This document shows positions 34,246 to 43,420 of a stretch of 64,000 bases of DNA, piece after piece. The DNA is taken from NCBI RefSeq assembly GCF_002286965.1, contig NZ_NSKD01000003.1, positions 248,001 to 312,000 on the forward strand. The letters run 5' to 3'. Source of the DNA: Halovibrio salipaludis (GTDB lineage Bacteria > Pseudomonadota > Gammaproteobacteria > Pseudomonadales > Oleiphilaceae). The stretch's first letter is position 1. Every line of letters begins with the position of its first letter. The position numbers were made by a program, and so were the translations under genes. The notes under the pieces were generated by a model that saw only the letters and a program-made list of their open reading frames with translations, did no database searches and was not told the DNA's origin.

Positions 34246-35685
34246 TCAGGACCCTGTGTGCAACTCACTGGCAAGTTCACCGACACGCGCCAGAGCCCGT
34301 TCCAGACGAGCATCCCGCGGCTGCGCACAATTGAGCCGAATACAGCGCTGGAACCTGCCCGTGGGCGAGAACATGGGCCCGGGCGCGATACTGATACGCT
34401 CGGCAAGCGCTCGGCGGTAAAGCTGGATGGCATCGACGCACTCGGGAAGCTCCACCCAGAGCACGAAACCACCCACGGGCCGGGTGGTACGCGTACCTGC
34501 CGGAAAGTAGCGCGCCACGGCCCGGCGCATGGCCTCCACTGCCCTTGTATAGTCGCTGCGTACGCGGCGCAGGTAGCGATCATAGCCACCGCGTTCCAGG
34601 AAATCCGTCACGGCGAAACCGGGCCAGGCGGGACTTGCCGCACTGTGGGCGTACTTAAGATACTCCAGCCGGTCGTGGAAACGTCCGGGCACCGCCCACC
34701 CCAGCCGCAGCCCGGGCGAGAGGGTCTTGGAAAAGGACCCGCAGTAGAGAACCCCATCATTGTTTTCATACGCTTTAGCCGCCCAGGGGCGCGGTGCCTC
34801 GAAGCTGAGATCGCCGTAAACGTCGTCCTCGATCAGCGGCACCTGCCGGGCCTCGCAGAGCTCTACCAGAGCCTGCTTGCGCTCGTCCGAGGCACGATGC
34901 CCCAACGGGTTACCGAAATTGGGCATCACAAGCACCGCGGCTACCGGCCACTGATCGAGAGCCAGCGCGAGTGCGTCAGGCGCAATGCCCTCGTCGGGAT
35001 CCGTGGGAATCTCAAGCGTCCGCAGCCCCTGGGCTTCGATGGTCTGGAGCAGGCCATAGAAAGTGGGTGACTCGATGGCGATCACGTCGCCGGGCCTGGA
35101 CACAGCCCGCAGCGACAGAGCAATAGCCTCCTGGGCTCCATTGGTGACAATGATCTCCTCGGGCGCGTGCTGGCAGCCGGCATCGGCCATGCGCCGGGCA
35201 ATCTGCTGTCGCAGCTCCGGCGGTCCGGGCGGAAAGGCGTATTCCAGGGCACGATCGCCCCAGTTCCTCGCCACCCCGGCGAAACAGCGTTGCAGCGCAT
35301 GGGCGGGCAGAAAGTCAGCGTGTGGCACTGCCGCGCCAAGACGTACCTGGTCCGCCGCATTGGCCGCCTTGACCACCTGCAGCACCAGATCCTGCCCGGT
35401 CACCGCCGTGGGCGTGGTCTCCGGAGTGGAGCGCTCCGGCGCCTCAGGCGGCTGCCAGGGGCGTTCCCGCACATAGTAGCCTGAGCGCGGGCGCGCCTCG
35501 ATCAGCCCCCGGTCCTCCAGCAGCTGCTCTGCGGTAACGATGGTGGAAACACTGACTCCGAACTGCGCTGCCAGCTTGCGCATCCCTGGCAGCCGTGCTC
35601 CAGCGCCCCAGGTTCCCGCCTCGATCTGGGCTTCAAGGGCATTCGCCACTGTCTCGTAGCGCCAGGGTCCGGTTGCATCGGTCAT
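34246..35685 (-). CDS. MocR/GntR-type regulator with aminotransferase-like domain
   Basis: ATG 35685 follows GGAGGAGG; an in-frame TTG upstream is less likely. The 479-aa protein has a GntR winged helix (~10-75, GARLPGMRKLAAQFGVSVSTI) joined by a linker to a fold-type I aminotransferase-like domain (~115-475) with VTNGAQEAIALS, NFGNPLGH and the PLP lysine K320 in GSFSKTLSPGLRLGW. Such regulators sense PLP, aminated metabolites or amino acids. It is divergent from the mini-ORF/methyltransferase pair, its likely target. Target identity is not shown by sequence. Confidence 0.92.
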   Translation of the reverse strand: MTDATGPWRYETVANALEAQIEAGTWGAGARLPGMRKLAAQFGVSVSTIVTAEQLLEDRGLIEARPRSGYYVRERPWQPPEAPERSTPETTPTAVTGQDLVLQVVKAANAADQVRLGAAVPHADFLPAHALQRCFAGVARNWGDRALEYAFPPGPPELRQQIARRMADAGCQHAPEEIIVTNGAQEAIALSLRAVSRPGDVIAIESPTFYGLLQTIEAQGLRTLEIPTDPDEGIAPDALALALDQWPVAAVLVMPNFGNPLGHRASDERKQALVELCEARQVPLIEDDVYGDLSFEAPRPWAAKAYENNDGVLYCGSFSKTLSPGLRLGWAVPGRFHDRLEYLKYAHSAASPAWPGFAVTDFLERGGYDRYLRRVRSDYTRAVEAMRRAVARYFPAGTRTTRPVGGFVLWVELPECVDAIQLYRRALAERISIAPGPMFSPTGRFQRCIRLNCAQPRDARLERALARVGELASELHTGS

Positions 35686-35709
35686 GGCAGTTTTCGCCTC
35701 CTCCAATCA

Positions 35710-35738
35710 GTACAGCTTGGCCTTCAGCGAAACTGTAC
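35710..35738. promoter_or_regulatory. inverted repeat, candidate MocR operator
   Basis: GTACAG and CTGTAC are separated by 17 bases just upstream of the MocR gene, in the 150-bp gap before the mini-ORF. The 317-bp divergent region holds nothing else obvious besides that small ORF. A two-half-site layout suits GntR/MocR dimers. Confidence 0.4.
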
Positions 35739-35835
35739 CGATACATCAGTCATCCATTGAATCTGTAATGATATCCGGATCCCCGCCAGACTACACCTCG
35801 TTGACGGAGGAACCGTCGCAACCAACGGAGACAGA

Positions 35836-35925
35836 ATGACTATTCAGAATCTCGGAACCGGCAACCAATACGGCCAGTACACACCCGACTTCCTCCAGCA
35901 GGCGGCGATCAAGCCGAAAGTCTGA
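35836..35925 (+). CDS. 29-aa mini-ORF ahead of the methyltransferase
   Basis: The ORF MTIQNLGTGNQYGQYT...PKV begins after GGAGACAGA (ribosome site 6 nt from ATG) and uses the codons typical of the local genes (GGC, AAC, CAG, TAC, GAC). It stops 77 bp before the methyltransferase start. It is too short to assign a family. It could be a leader peptide, a tiny expressed protein, or the remains of a longer gene. Confidence that it is translated is modest. Confidence 0.4.
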   Translation: MTIQNLGTGNQYGQYTPDFLQQAAIKPKV

Positions 35926-36002
35926 ACACACTTCCGCTTTGACTGCCGCGGGCCCATGCGCCCCGGAGCTTCCCATCAATCCGACCAACCTGGAGGATCA
36001 CC

Positions 36003-36827
36003 ATGAACACTGCCATTGACGAAGTGGTAGCGCAGACGCGCAACTACTACGACGGCGCCGCTAACGCCATCTACAAGGACATCTGGGGCGAGAACATCCA
36101 CATGGGCCTGTTTGCGGACGCGAATGAGGACCTGCCCACAGCCATGGAACGCACCAACCGCACCATGAGCGAAAACCTTGGGCTTGGCCCCGCCGATCAG
36201 GTTCTGGACGTAGGCTGCGGCTACGGTGCCATGGCGCGCTATCTGGCCCGCGAATACGGCTGTTCCGTGCTCGCCACCAACATTTCCGACAGGGAACTCG
36301 AATGGGGCCGTGAGCTTACCCGTGAAGCCGGTTTCGACAGCAAGGTCGACTTCGCCTGGGCGGACTTCCATGCCCTGCCCTACGACGCTGAGCGCTTCTC
36401 CGTCTACTGGTCACAGGAAGCCTTTCTACATGCCGCCGACAAATACAGGGTCTTGCAGGAAGCGCATCGCGTCCTGAAACCCGGCGGTAAGCTGGTGTTC
36501 TCAGAGCTTCTGGTCCGCAAGGGGACGCCGGAAACCGACCGCCAGCGCATCTACGAGCGCGTGGGCGCACCTGAAATGTGGGACGACAGTGACTACGAGC
36601 ACGCCCTGACCGACCTGGGCTTTACCATTCAGCGCCACGAGGACTGGTCGCTCAACGTCGCCCTCTCCTACGGCTGGGTGCGCTCCGAGCTGGAACGCCG
36701 ACGCGAAGAATTCGAACACCGCGTGGGCCGGGACGTCGTCGATGCCACCTCACAGGCGCTGCAGTTCTGGGTGGATCAGGCCGACGCCGACAGCATCGGC
36801 TGGGTGCACTACGTCGCGGAAAAATAG
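36003..36827 (+). CDS. SAM-dependent methyltransferase, SDMT-like (sarcosine/dimethylglycine type)
   Basis: The 274-aa class-I methyltransferase begins after GGAGG. Its N-terminus NYYDGAANAIYKDIWGENIHMGLF mirrors the start of sarcosine/dimethylglycine methyltransferases from halophiles, with the SAM-binding VLDVGCGYGAMARYLAREYG, then SQEAFLHAADKYRVLQEAHRVLKPGG, and a final GWVHYVAEK. The family makes glycine betaine from sarcosine via dimethylglycine, but close relatives methylate other substrates, including S- and N-methylated osmolytes. The glycine N-methyltransferase partner (GSMT) is not in the window, so a complete betaine pathway cannot be claimed. Confidence 0.75.
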   Translation: MNTAIDEVVAQTRNYYDGAANAIYKDIWGENIHMGLFADANEDLPTAMERTNRTMSENLGLGPADQVLDVGCGYGAMARYLAREYGCSVLATNISDRELEWGRELTREAGFDSKVDFAWADFHALPYDAERFSVYWSQEAFLHAADKYRVLQEAHRVLKPGGKLVFSELLVRKGTPETDRQRIYERVGAPEMWDDSDYEHALTDLGFTIQRHEDWSLNVALSYGWVRSELERRREEFEHRVGRDVVDATSQALQFWVDQADADSIGWVHYVAEK

Positions 36828-36979
36828 TCAACGGATCACCCATCCACCCGTTCGCCCGGGGTGGCGGAGCGCTAAGGTTCGGCGTTCCGCCATGCTGGAA
36901 CCCAGCTTCCGCAGGCACTGACCTTGTGGCGTTCCTACCATAGGGCTAAGGTCGGGCAATGAGCGGTGGGAGAGAACCT

Positions 36980-38191
36980 ATGACGAATACCCGATACGGT
37001 GCCAAGTATTCAGATGACTATATTCAGCAGCTTCTGGGATCAGTCCGAAGCATTGCCATGGTGGGTGCCAGCGCAGACCCGGGCAAGCCAAGCAATCAGG
37101 TGCTGCAGTTCCTGACTGGAGTCGGATACGAGGTGATTCCGGTCAATCCCCGGCCGGATGTAACTGAAATCTGCGGCCTCAGAGTCTATCCATCACTGCA
37201 ATCCATCGATCGGCCCGTCGATATGGTGGACGTCTTCCGGCCCTCCAGTGAGCTGGAGGGGATCGTCCGTGAAGCTCAGCAAATCGGAGCCAATGTATTC
37301 TGGGCACAACTCGGAATCCACGATGAAAAGGCTGAACGCATTGCTGAACAGGGCGGCATGAAGGTTGTAATGGACCGGTGCCCCAAGATCGAACTGGCTG
37401 ATCCCATTCTTCTGCGGGAGACCAGCAGCGAGGGCATCCTGCGTCTGACCCTGAATGACACCGAACGGCGCAATGCCCTCTCCATGGAGATGCTGAGACA
37501 GTTGCGGAAGGCTCTGGAACAAGCCGCAGAGGATACCTCCGTCCGCGTTATCATCCTCGCAGCGAACGGTCGCGCATTCAGTGCCGGTCACGATCTGCGT
37601 GAGATGACACAGGCACGCCAGGCACCGGATGGCGGCCGGACCTTCTTCGAGGAAACGATGGCCGCCTGCTGTGGCGTCATGCAGGGTATTGTAAACACCC
37701 CCAAACCGGTAATCGCCGAGGTTAAGGGCGTTGCCACGGCTGCCGGGTGCCAGTTGGTCGCCAGCTGCGACCTGGCCTACGCCTCCCCCTCGGCCCGTTT
37801 CGCAACCCCGGGGGTCACGATTGGCCTTTTCTGTTCCACCCCGATGGTGGCGCTTTCCCGGAACGTTGGAAACAAGGCAGCCATGGAAATGCTTCTGACG
37901 GGTGAGATGATTGATGCGGAACGGGCTGCGGAAATTGGCCTGATCAACCGGGCAGTGCCGGATGAACAGCTCAGTGACTACACCCAGGGGATGGCACAGA
38001 CGATTGCCTCGAAATCCAGCATGACCCTGAAAACCGGCAAGGAAGCGTTTTACCGGCAACAGGGAATGTCACTCGCCGAGGCGTATGAATACACCTCCAG
38101 GGTCATGGTCGATAATCTTATGAAACATGACGCGGAAGAAGGCATCAGTGCTTTTATCGAAAAGCGTGGACCACAATGGTCGGATCAGTGA
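36980..38191 (+). CDS. CoA-binding domain fused to enoyl-CoA hydratase/isomerase
   Basis: ATG 36980 follows GGGAGAGAACCT. The 403-aa product has two modules. Residues ~15-140 are a Rossmann-like CoA-binding domain of the YccU/DUF type (IAMVGASADPGKPSNQV, GYEVIPVNPRP, VDMVDVFRPS, FWAQLGIHD). Residues ~150-400 are a crotonase (LTLNDTERRNALSMEML, GRAFSAGHDLREM oxyanion strand, KGVATAAGCQLVASCDLAYAS, GLFCSTPMVALSRNVG). The first is usually a free protein; the fusion is uncommon in my experience. A crotonase glutamate at the usual hydratase position is not obvious (ATAAGC), so an isomerase, hydrolase or ECHDC3-like role is as likely as hydration. Confidence 0.88.
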   Translation: MTNTRYGAKYSDDYIQQLLGSVRSIAMVGASADPGKPSNQVLQFLTGVGYEVIPVNPRPDVTEICGLRVYPSLQSIDRPVDMVDVFRPSSELEGIVREAQQIGANVFWAQLGIHDEKAERIAEQGGMKVVMDRCPKIELADPILLRETSSEGILRLTLNDTERRNALSMEMLRQLRKALEQAAEDTSVRVIILAANGRAFSAGHDLREMTQARQAPDGGRTFFEETMAACCGVMQGIVNTPKPVIAEVKGVATAAGCQLVASCDLAYASPSARFATPGVTIGLFCSTPMVALSRNVGNKAAMEMLLTGEMIDAERAAEIGLINRAVPDEQLSDYTQGMAQTIASKSSMTLKTGKEAFYRQQGMSLAEAYEYTSRVMVDNLMKHDAEEGISAFIEKRGPQWSDQ

Positions 38192-38207
38192 ATAGAGAGG
38201 AATGACC

Positions 38208-38429
38208 ATGCAGGTAGACCAAGCGATTGATACACATGGTGCTGAAGCCGTTTACCAGGCGGCTGCGCGATACCTGGAAGGCGACTCTGACGCACTGGCG
38301 GCTGTAGGACTGGCAGTCGAGGATCTGGGCGAGGCATGGCGTGTCCAGTCGGCCGCTTGGCAATCAATGCCGCTGGAGGACCGGGCAGCGGAGTACCTGG
38401 AAAGCTACAGGTCTTTAGCGGGCTGCTGA
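38208..38429 (+). CDS. 73-aa uncharacterised protein
   Basis: It starts 16 bp after the fusion gene, with AGAGGA 8 nt before the second of two nearby Mets, which I prefer. The sequence is soluble and acidic, with an aromatic/Leu helical pattern (AVYQAAARYLEGDSDALAAVG, AEYLESYRSL). No family recognised. Position suggests cotranscription with, and perhaps partnership with, the CoA-binding/crotonase fusion. Confidence 0.7.
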   Translation: MQVDQAIDTHGAEAVYQAAARYLEGDSDALAAVGLAVEDLGEAWRVQSAAWQSMPLEDRAAEYLESYRSLAGC

Positions 38430-38448
38430 TCCTTTATATCGAGATGGA

Positions 38449-39423
38449 TTAACCCCTCCCAGCTGCACAGGTTTTTTGGCCCTGAAAGGAGCCTATCGCC
38501 TTCTGGGCCCCAAAATACTCGTGGCGTGCCCGCTCGATTCCAGTAGCTCGAAGCCGGACGGTTTCCCCGGTCTGGCACTGGGCAAGCCTTGCACGGGCCA
38601 GTGGCGTCAGGGTGCCCAGCCTGGGATAGCCACCAATGGTCTGGCGATCGTTCATCAGACAGATGGGCTGGCCGTCGGGCGGCACCTGGATGGCGCCGGC
38701 GGCCAGGCCTTCGGAGACCATGCCCGGATGGTGGCAGACCAGTTCCGGGCCGAGAAGCCGTATCCCCATCCGGTCAGCGCGGGTGTCCACCTGCCAGGGC
38801 GCGTTGAACGCCTCGTACAGACTGGCCCCATCGAAGAAAGCGGTCTGGCCCCCGGGGATCACGCCCAACGCCGCGGGCTGGCCATAGTCGGGCTGGTATT
38901 CCGGTGGCACATACGAATACGAAGGCAACGGCTGTGAGCGGACTTCTGGCTGGAGCTGGTCGCCATCGTCCAGTGGGAGCCCATCCCCTTTGTGCCCACC
39001 AAAGCCCTCACGCCCAACACAGGCCACACTGCCCAAAGCGGGCACTCCCCGCCAGCCGCCACAGCCCCCCAGGTAGGCGCGAACGCCGCAACGCGGCATC
39101 CCGAAGGCCAATCGGTCCCCTGCCCGGAGGGTGAACCGTTGCCAGGGGCGCAGCTGCTGGCCATTAACACTGGCGCTGAGGTCCGCGCCACACAGCGACA
39201 GGGTCAGCTCCGCCTCCGCGACAAGCCTCAGGCCTCCGATGGCCACTTCAAGAACCGCCGCACCGGGATCGTTACCCAACAGGGCATTGGCCCAACCAGC
39301 GGCATGCCAATCCATGGGCCCGCCCTGAGTAATGCCGAGGTGACGCACTCCGAATCGCCCCCCATCCTGCAACAGTGCCAGGGGCCCCGCCTTTTCGACG
39401 CGAAGTGTTGCAACAACGCTCAT
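38449..39423 (-). CDS. pxpC: 5-oxoprolinase subunit PxpC (biotin-dependent carboxyltransferase-like)
   Basis: The 324-aa protein is the larger of the paired allophanate-hydrolase-like subunits: LQDGGRFGVRHLGITQGGPMDW, ANALLGNDPGAAVLEVA, NDRQTIGGYPRLGTL. With PxpA and PxpB it converts 5-oxoproline (pyroglutamate) to glutamate using ATP. It overlaps pxpB by 4 nt as ATGA. It is the last gene of the putP operon. The gap to the convergent 73-aa gene is only 19 bp, without a clear terminator. Confidence 0.9.
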   Translation of the reverse strand: MSVVATLRVEKAGPLALLQDGGRFGVRHLGITQGGPMDWHAAGWANALLGNDPGAAVLEVAIGGLRLVAEAELTLSLCGADLSASVNGQQLRPWQRFTLRAGDRLAFGMPRCGVRAYLGGCGGWRGVPALGSVACVGREGFGGHKGDGLPLDDGDQLQPEVRSQPLPSYSYVPPEYQPDYGQPAALGVIPGGQTAFFDGASLYEAFNAPWQVDTRADRMGIRLLGPELVCHHPGMVSEGLAAGAIQVPPDGQPICLMNDRQTIGGYPRLGTLTPLARARLAQCQTGETVRLRATGIERARHEYFGAQKAIGSFQGQKTCAAGRG

Positions 39424-40130
39424 GGGGCTACCTCTTCCACTGGGCTGGCATCACCACCAAGCTTGATGAAGGTTTCACGACTGATGGAGATAAACCGGAC
39501 CCGATCCCCGGGCTCCAGTGTGGTCATCGGGGTTCGGTTGGCATCAAAAAGCACGACGGGGGTGCGCCCAATCAGGTTCCAACCGCCAGGTGTCTGCTGG
39601 GGGTAGGCCGACGTCTGGCGTTCGGCGATGGCGATACTTCCTCGGGGGACTTTTTTCCGGGGAGTCGCCAGCCGTGGCATGGCCAGTTCGGGTGAGAGCA
39701 TGCCCATGAACGCGAATCCCGGAACAAACCCCAGCGCGAATACCTGATACTCGCTGGCGGCATGGGCCGCAGCCACCTGCTGGGGTGTCCAGCCGTGGCG
39801 GGCAGCGATGAGCTCAAGCTCCGGCCCCACGCTGGGGTCATACCAGACGGGGATCTCCACCAGACGCCCGCCGCCCCCACTGCTATCAGGCACCATCTGG
39901 TCAAGAACCCGCTCAATCACCCGTCGGGCGCCCGTATCATCCAGTTGCCAGGGATCGTACTGCACCAGGACCGTGGTGTAGGACGGCACCAGTTCCACCA
40001 GCAGTCCGCCAAAGGCGGTTCGACAGTCCTGGCAGAAGGCGTTGATCCACGGCTGAACCGCCGGATCGATCCCGTCTGAGAACCTGACAAGCCAGGCGTC
40101 TATGCCCGCGTTCTGCAGCTCTGGGGTCAT
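39420..40130 (-). CDS. pxpB: 5-oxoprolinase subunit PxpB
   Basis: The 236-aa protein has the KipI/PxpB features [44 protein letters not shown] and [21 protein letters not shown]. It pairs with PxpC to form the catalytic transfer component. Overlaps of 4 nt on both sides (with pxpA and pxpC) indicate coupled translation and a single complex. Confidence 0.9.
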   Translation of the reverse strand: MTPELQNAGIDAWLVRFSDGIDPAVQPWINAFCQDCRTAFGGLLVELVPSYTTVLVQYDPWQLDDTGARRVIERVLDQMVPDSSGGGGRLVEIPVWYDPSVGPELELIAARHGWTPQQVAAAHAASEYQVFALGFVPGFAFMGMLSPELAMPRLATPRKKVPRGSIAIAERQTSAYPQQTPGGWNLIGRTPVVLFDANRTPMTTLEPGDRVRFISISRETFIKLGGDASPVEEVAP

Positions 40131-40888
40131 TGCACTCCCCTGTTCACTCCACCGTTGAGGATCCGGCGTATCCGCCTTACGGCAGCGATGGACTCGGGAT
40201 TATCGCCATGCACGCACAGTACGTCTGCATCCAGAGTTACCGAAGACCCATCAAAAGCGCTCACTGGCTCCCCACGGGCAATCCGACTGGCCTGTTCCAG
40301 GATACGCTCTTCCCCGGAATGAACCGAACCGGGTTCACTGCGGCTGACCAGGTAACCCTTTGAGTCATAGGCACGATCGGCGAACGCCTCGAGCCAGATA
40401 TCGACACCGTAGGCGCCGGCAAGCTGCTGAACCCGGCGGTTATCCCCTGTTGCCATGACCATAAGCCTGAGCTGGGGATCAAAGCTGCGGACAGCATCCA
40501 GCACCGCTTCCAGCACCTCCGGACGATGCATCATGTCATTATAGAGCGCCCCATGGGGCTTTACATACTGAAGGGCGACGCCCTCGGCCCGGCAGAAAGC
40601 GGCCAGCGCGCCTACCTGATACAGCACCAGGTTCTGGACCTCATCTGCTGAACACCTCAGGGAGCGCCGCCCGAAACCAACAAGGTCTGGATACCCTGGA
40701 TGCGCTCCGACGGTAACGCCATGCTCGGCCGCAAGCCTGACGGTTTTCCGCATGTGATCCTGATCAGAAGCGTGAAAGCCACAAGCCACGTTCGCAAGAT
40801 CCACCACGGCCATCAGTGCCTCGTCCCAGCCCATACGCCAGGGGCCGAAGCTTTCTCCCATATCCGCATTGAGAAGCAGTGGCGCCAT
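40127..40888 (-). CDS. pxpA: 5-oxoprolinase subunit PxpA (LamB/YcsF family)
   Basis: I start at ATG 40888, giving a 253-aa protein that begins with the family's [12 protein letters not shown]. Further landmarks are [45 protein letters not shown] and [14 protein letters not shown], with the histidine/aspartate set conserved. PxpA opens the 5-oxoproline ring together with PxpBC. The ribosome site is weak and an upstream extension is open but unlike the family. Starts 16 bp after the DUF1989 gene. Confidence 0.9.
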   Translation of the reverse strand: MAPLLLNADMGESFGPWRMGWDEALMAVVDLANVACGFHASDQDHMRKTVRLAAEHGVTVGAHPGYPDLVGFGRRSLRCSADEVQNLVLYQVGALAAFCRAEGVALQYVKPHGALYNDMMHRPEVLEAVLDAVRSFDPQLRLMVMATGDNRRVQQLAGAYGVDIWLEAFADRAYDSKGYLVSRSEPGSVHSGEERILEQASRIARGEPVSAFDGSSVTLDADVLCVHGDNPESIAAVRRIRRILNGGVNRGVQ

Positions 40889-40904
40889 GCCTGTACTGGC
40901 TTCC

Positions 40905-41777
40905 TTACTGCCCCATCTGTTCACGTTTACGCTGCTCCCAATCAATCCCGGGAGGACGACGCCCATGCTGTCCGCGGTATTTCGCGGTCTCCGGCTGTTG
41001 CCACCCTTTCAGGCGCTCCGGCTCAACGGCATAGACCTCAACACCCAGCGGGTTGCACGTCTCCAGAGGATCCCGGGCGTTTTCACCCCACAGATCCACC
41101 GACAGATCGCCACCGGGGCAGCAGGACAGCGCGCAAAGCAGGTCCGTTTCCGCAAAGAACTCCAGATAGTCCCCCTGGCGGGCTGGGCAGGCTTTCATGA
41201 AATATTGGTCGTCATCATTCAGCCCTGTGCACTGAAAGATGTTGAGAACATCGTGAACATCGCCTTCGTGCAGGCCCCAGGGCTCGACCGCCCGAACCAG
41301 GTTGGAGTGACAGTGGAAATCAAAGTCCTCACCGGTCAGCAGCCGATTCACGTAAGGATCGCAGCGGGTTCCAAGCAGGTCATGGACACGCCCACCTTCC
41401 GAATCCTCCCCATAGTCAGCGAGGGTATCGTCAATAATCGTCGCCATTGGACGCAGATACGGCAGAGTCGACCACAGGCGGTCGTAGTTGCTGACATGCG
41501 CCCTCTGAAGCTGTCTTGTGCGGGAAGCCCACATCCGTTCACGCGGGTTGTGCAGGTTCCACATGTTGAAGTCACCGACCTGGGGCCCTTCGGTTATCCG
41601 CACCCGGAACACATGCCCTGCCGGTACCTCCCAGGCGAGACCGCTGCGGATAGGAACCGTATGGGAGGCCACCAGAGTGCGCTCTCCGGCTGAGGCCCTG
41701 AGGCCATCGTAGAATTCCCGGTCAACCTCAAGCATTGAGCCTTTGGTTGCCTGATAAGCCGCTTTAACGTTCGACAT
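40905..41777 (-). CDS. DUF1989 (urea carboxylase-associated family) protein
   Basis: From ATG 41777 (AGGAGAGAGAA) the 290-aa protein is a complete DUF1989 domain. Conserved metal-type cysteines appear in [29 protein letters not shown] and [12 protein letters not shown], aligning with those of the Tdm N-terminal half in this same window. Free-standing DUF1989 proteins are usually found with urea carboxylase or amino-acid catabolism genes and remain poorly defined. Here it lies between a proline-type symporter and pxpABC, so it may prepare a cyclic or N-modified amino acid for the oxoprolinase. That step is inference. Confidence 0.88.
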   Translation of the reverse strand: MSNVKAAYQATKGSMLEVDREFYDGLRASAGERTLVASHTVPIRSGLAWEVPAGHVFRVRITEGPQVGDFNMWNLHNPRERMWASRTRQLQRAHVSNYDRLWSTLPYLRPMATIIDDTLADYGEDSEGGRVHDLLGTRCDPYVNRLLTGEDFDFHCHSNLVRAVEPWGLHEGDVHDVLNIFQCTGLNDDDQYFMKACPARQGDYLEFFAETDLLCALSCCPGGDLSVDLWGENARDPLETCNPLGVEVYAVEPERLKGWQQPETAKYRGQHGRRPPGIDWEQRKREQMGQ

Positions 41778-41807
41778 TTCTCTCTCCTGTATTACTGGGC
41801 CCACGGC

Positions 41808-43274
41808 TCAGGGCCGATCCCAGACATTCATGAGCTCACCGAACCTGGAACGCTCACGCTGGCTGTCTCCCAGGCTGCTCACCAGAACAATTGCCAGCAG
41901 TGACAGGAAGAAGCCAGGGACCACCTCGAACATGTCAAAGATCCCCGCGGGCCCGCCACTCAGCGGCCGCCAGACGGCAACAGTCACAGCACCTGTAATC
42001 AGACCGGCAATGGCGCCATTGCGACTCATGTTGGCCCAGAACAGTGACAGCAGGATCACTGGTCCGAATGCGGCCCCAAAGCCACCCCAGGCGTAGGCGA
42101 CCAGATCCAGAATAGTGCTGTCCTGATCCATGCCCAGAACTGCGGCTATAAGCGCTATGGCGACAACACTGCCCCGGCTCAGCCACACCAGTTCACTCTG
42201 GCTGGCATCGGGCTTTATAAAGCCTCGATAGATGTCCTCGGAGATGGCGCTGGAGCAGACCAGCAGCTGGGAGTCGATGGTGCTCATGATCGCCGCCAAT
42301 ACCCCCGCCAGTACGAACCCGGCAACCCAGGGATGGAACATAACGTTAACGAGTTCAATGAAAACCCGCTCGCTGTTTTCAAGCTCTCCCCCAAACCAGT
42401 AGTAACCCAGCGCCCCAACAGCCACGGCGGAGATCATCGTGATCGACGACCAGACCATGGCAATGCGGCGCGAGACCTTGACTGATTCACGATTGCGCAC
42501 CGCCATGAACCGGACCACAACATGGGGCTGGCCGCAGTAACCGATCGCCCACCCGGCAACGGACAGCATGCCGACCACCGTCATCCCCTCCATGAAGCCG
42601 CCCAGTGAAGCCAGATCACTGCTGCTGGCAACAGCAGGTGCCCTGTCACCGGAGAGCAGAAACCAGGTCATCAGCGCCGCACTGGCCAGCGCAGCCGCCA
42701 TCATCACCCCCTGGATAAGGTCAGACCATGAGGCCGCCAGGAATCCGCCCAGGAATGTGTAGCTCACGATGACAATGGCACTCACCCACAGCGCCAGGCT
42801 GTAGTTGACATCGAACACGCCTTCGAAAAGAACTGCGCTGCCCACAAGGCCGGCGGATACATAGAAAGTGAAGAACAGCAGCATCACTGCAGACGAGGCC
42901 GTTCGCAGAATCCGCTGGCTATCCACAAAGCGTGCCTCAAGGTAGTCCGGAACGGTCAGCGCGTTGCCGGCCGCTTCGGTGAACACCCGCAGCCGTTCGG
43001 CAATCACCTTCCAGTTGAAGTAGACGCCAACGAGCGTCCAAACCGCAATCCATGCCTCTGAGAGACCGCCGGAGAATACCGCTCCGGGCAGCCCCATCAA
43101 AGCCCACCCACTGAGGTCTGATGCCCCGGCACTGAGCGCGGCAACGCCCGAGGGAAGATTACGGCCACCAAGTATGTAGTCTGAGAGATCACTGGTGGTG
43201 CGGTAGAAATAGATGCCGATGATCAACATCAGCAGAAGATAGAGTCCAAATGAGACGAGGACAGGTGTACTCAT
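41808..43274 (-). CDS. putP: Na+/solute symporter, PutP (proline) type
   Basis: The 488-aa SSS-family protein has about 13 TM spans and PutP-like sequences: LGGRNLPSGVAALSAGASDLSGWALMG, VPDYLEARF, SWSDLIQGVMM, VGMLSVAGWAIGYCGQPHV and AAIMSTIDSQLLVCSSAISED. GAGG AGG precedes the ATG. Proline is the expected substrate by family, yet cotranscription with 5-oxoprolinase genes suggests 5-oxoproline or a related cyclic amino acid. It is divergent from a LysR gene with two palindromes between them. Confidence 0.88.
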   Translation of the reverse strand: MSTPVLVSFGLYLLLMLIIGIYFYRTTSDLSDYILGGRNLPSGVAALSAGASDLSGWALMGLPGAVFSGGLSEAWIAVWTLVGVYFNWKVIAERLRVFTEAAGNALTVPDYLEARFVDSQRILRTASSAVMLLFFTFYVSAGLVGSAVLFEGVFDVNYSLALWVSAIVIVSYTFLGGFLAASWSDLIQGVMMAAALASAALMTWFLLSGDRAPAVASSSDLASLGGFMEGMTVVGMLSVAGWAIGYCGQPHVVVRFMAVRNRESVKVSRRIAMVWSSITMISAVAVGALGYYWFGGELENSERVFIELVNVMFHPWVAGFVLAGVLAAIMSTIDSQLLVCSSAISEDIYRGFIKPDASQSELVWLSRGSVVAIALIAAVLGMDQDSTILDLVAYAWGGFGAAFGPVILLSLFWANMSRNGAIAGLITGAVTVAVWRPLSGGPAGIFDMFEVVPGFFLSLLAIVLVSSLGDSQRERSRFGELMNVWDRP

Positions 43275-43358
43275 GGTGCCTCCTCAAGCGCTTTTTGTGC
43301 TTGTTGTCCGAGGGATTCCGCCGCGAGTCGCCGACGCTATGCCTACACCTGAACTCTA

Positions 43359-43418
43359 GTTTGACATCAAACTCAAATAAATTGACGATTATTCCCCATT
43401 CACTTGAACTAAATTCAA
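43359..43418. promoter_or_regulatory. two palindromes, candidate LysR operators for putP-pxp
   Basis: The first is GTTTGA-CA-TCAAAC at 43359-43372, a perfect palindrome. The second is TTGAA-CTAAA-TTCAA at 43404-43418, three bases before the LysR ATG, containing the T-N11-A signature. Both lie in the short divergent region, so the regulator probably binds to control putP and itself. Confidence 0.6.
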
Positions 43419-43420
43419 AT

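Noticed and set aside
35836-36827. Mini-ORF plus methyltransferase as a RiPP precursor and modifying enzyme
   Set aside because: The methyltransferase resembles small-molecule SDMT enzymes and no leader/core pattern, protease or exporter is present; only the mini-ORF itself is reported.
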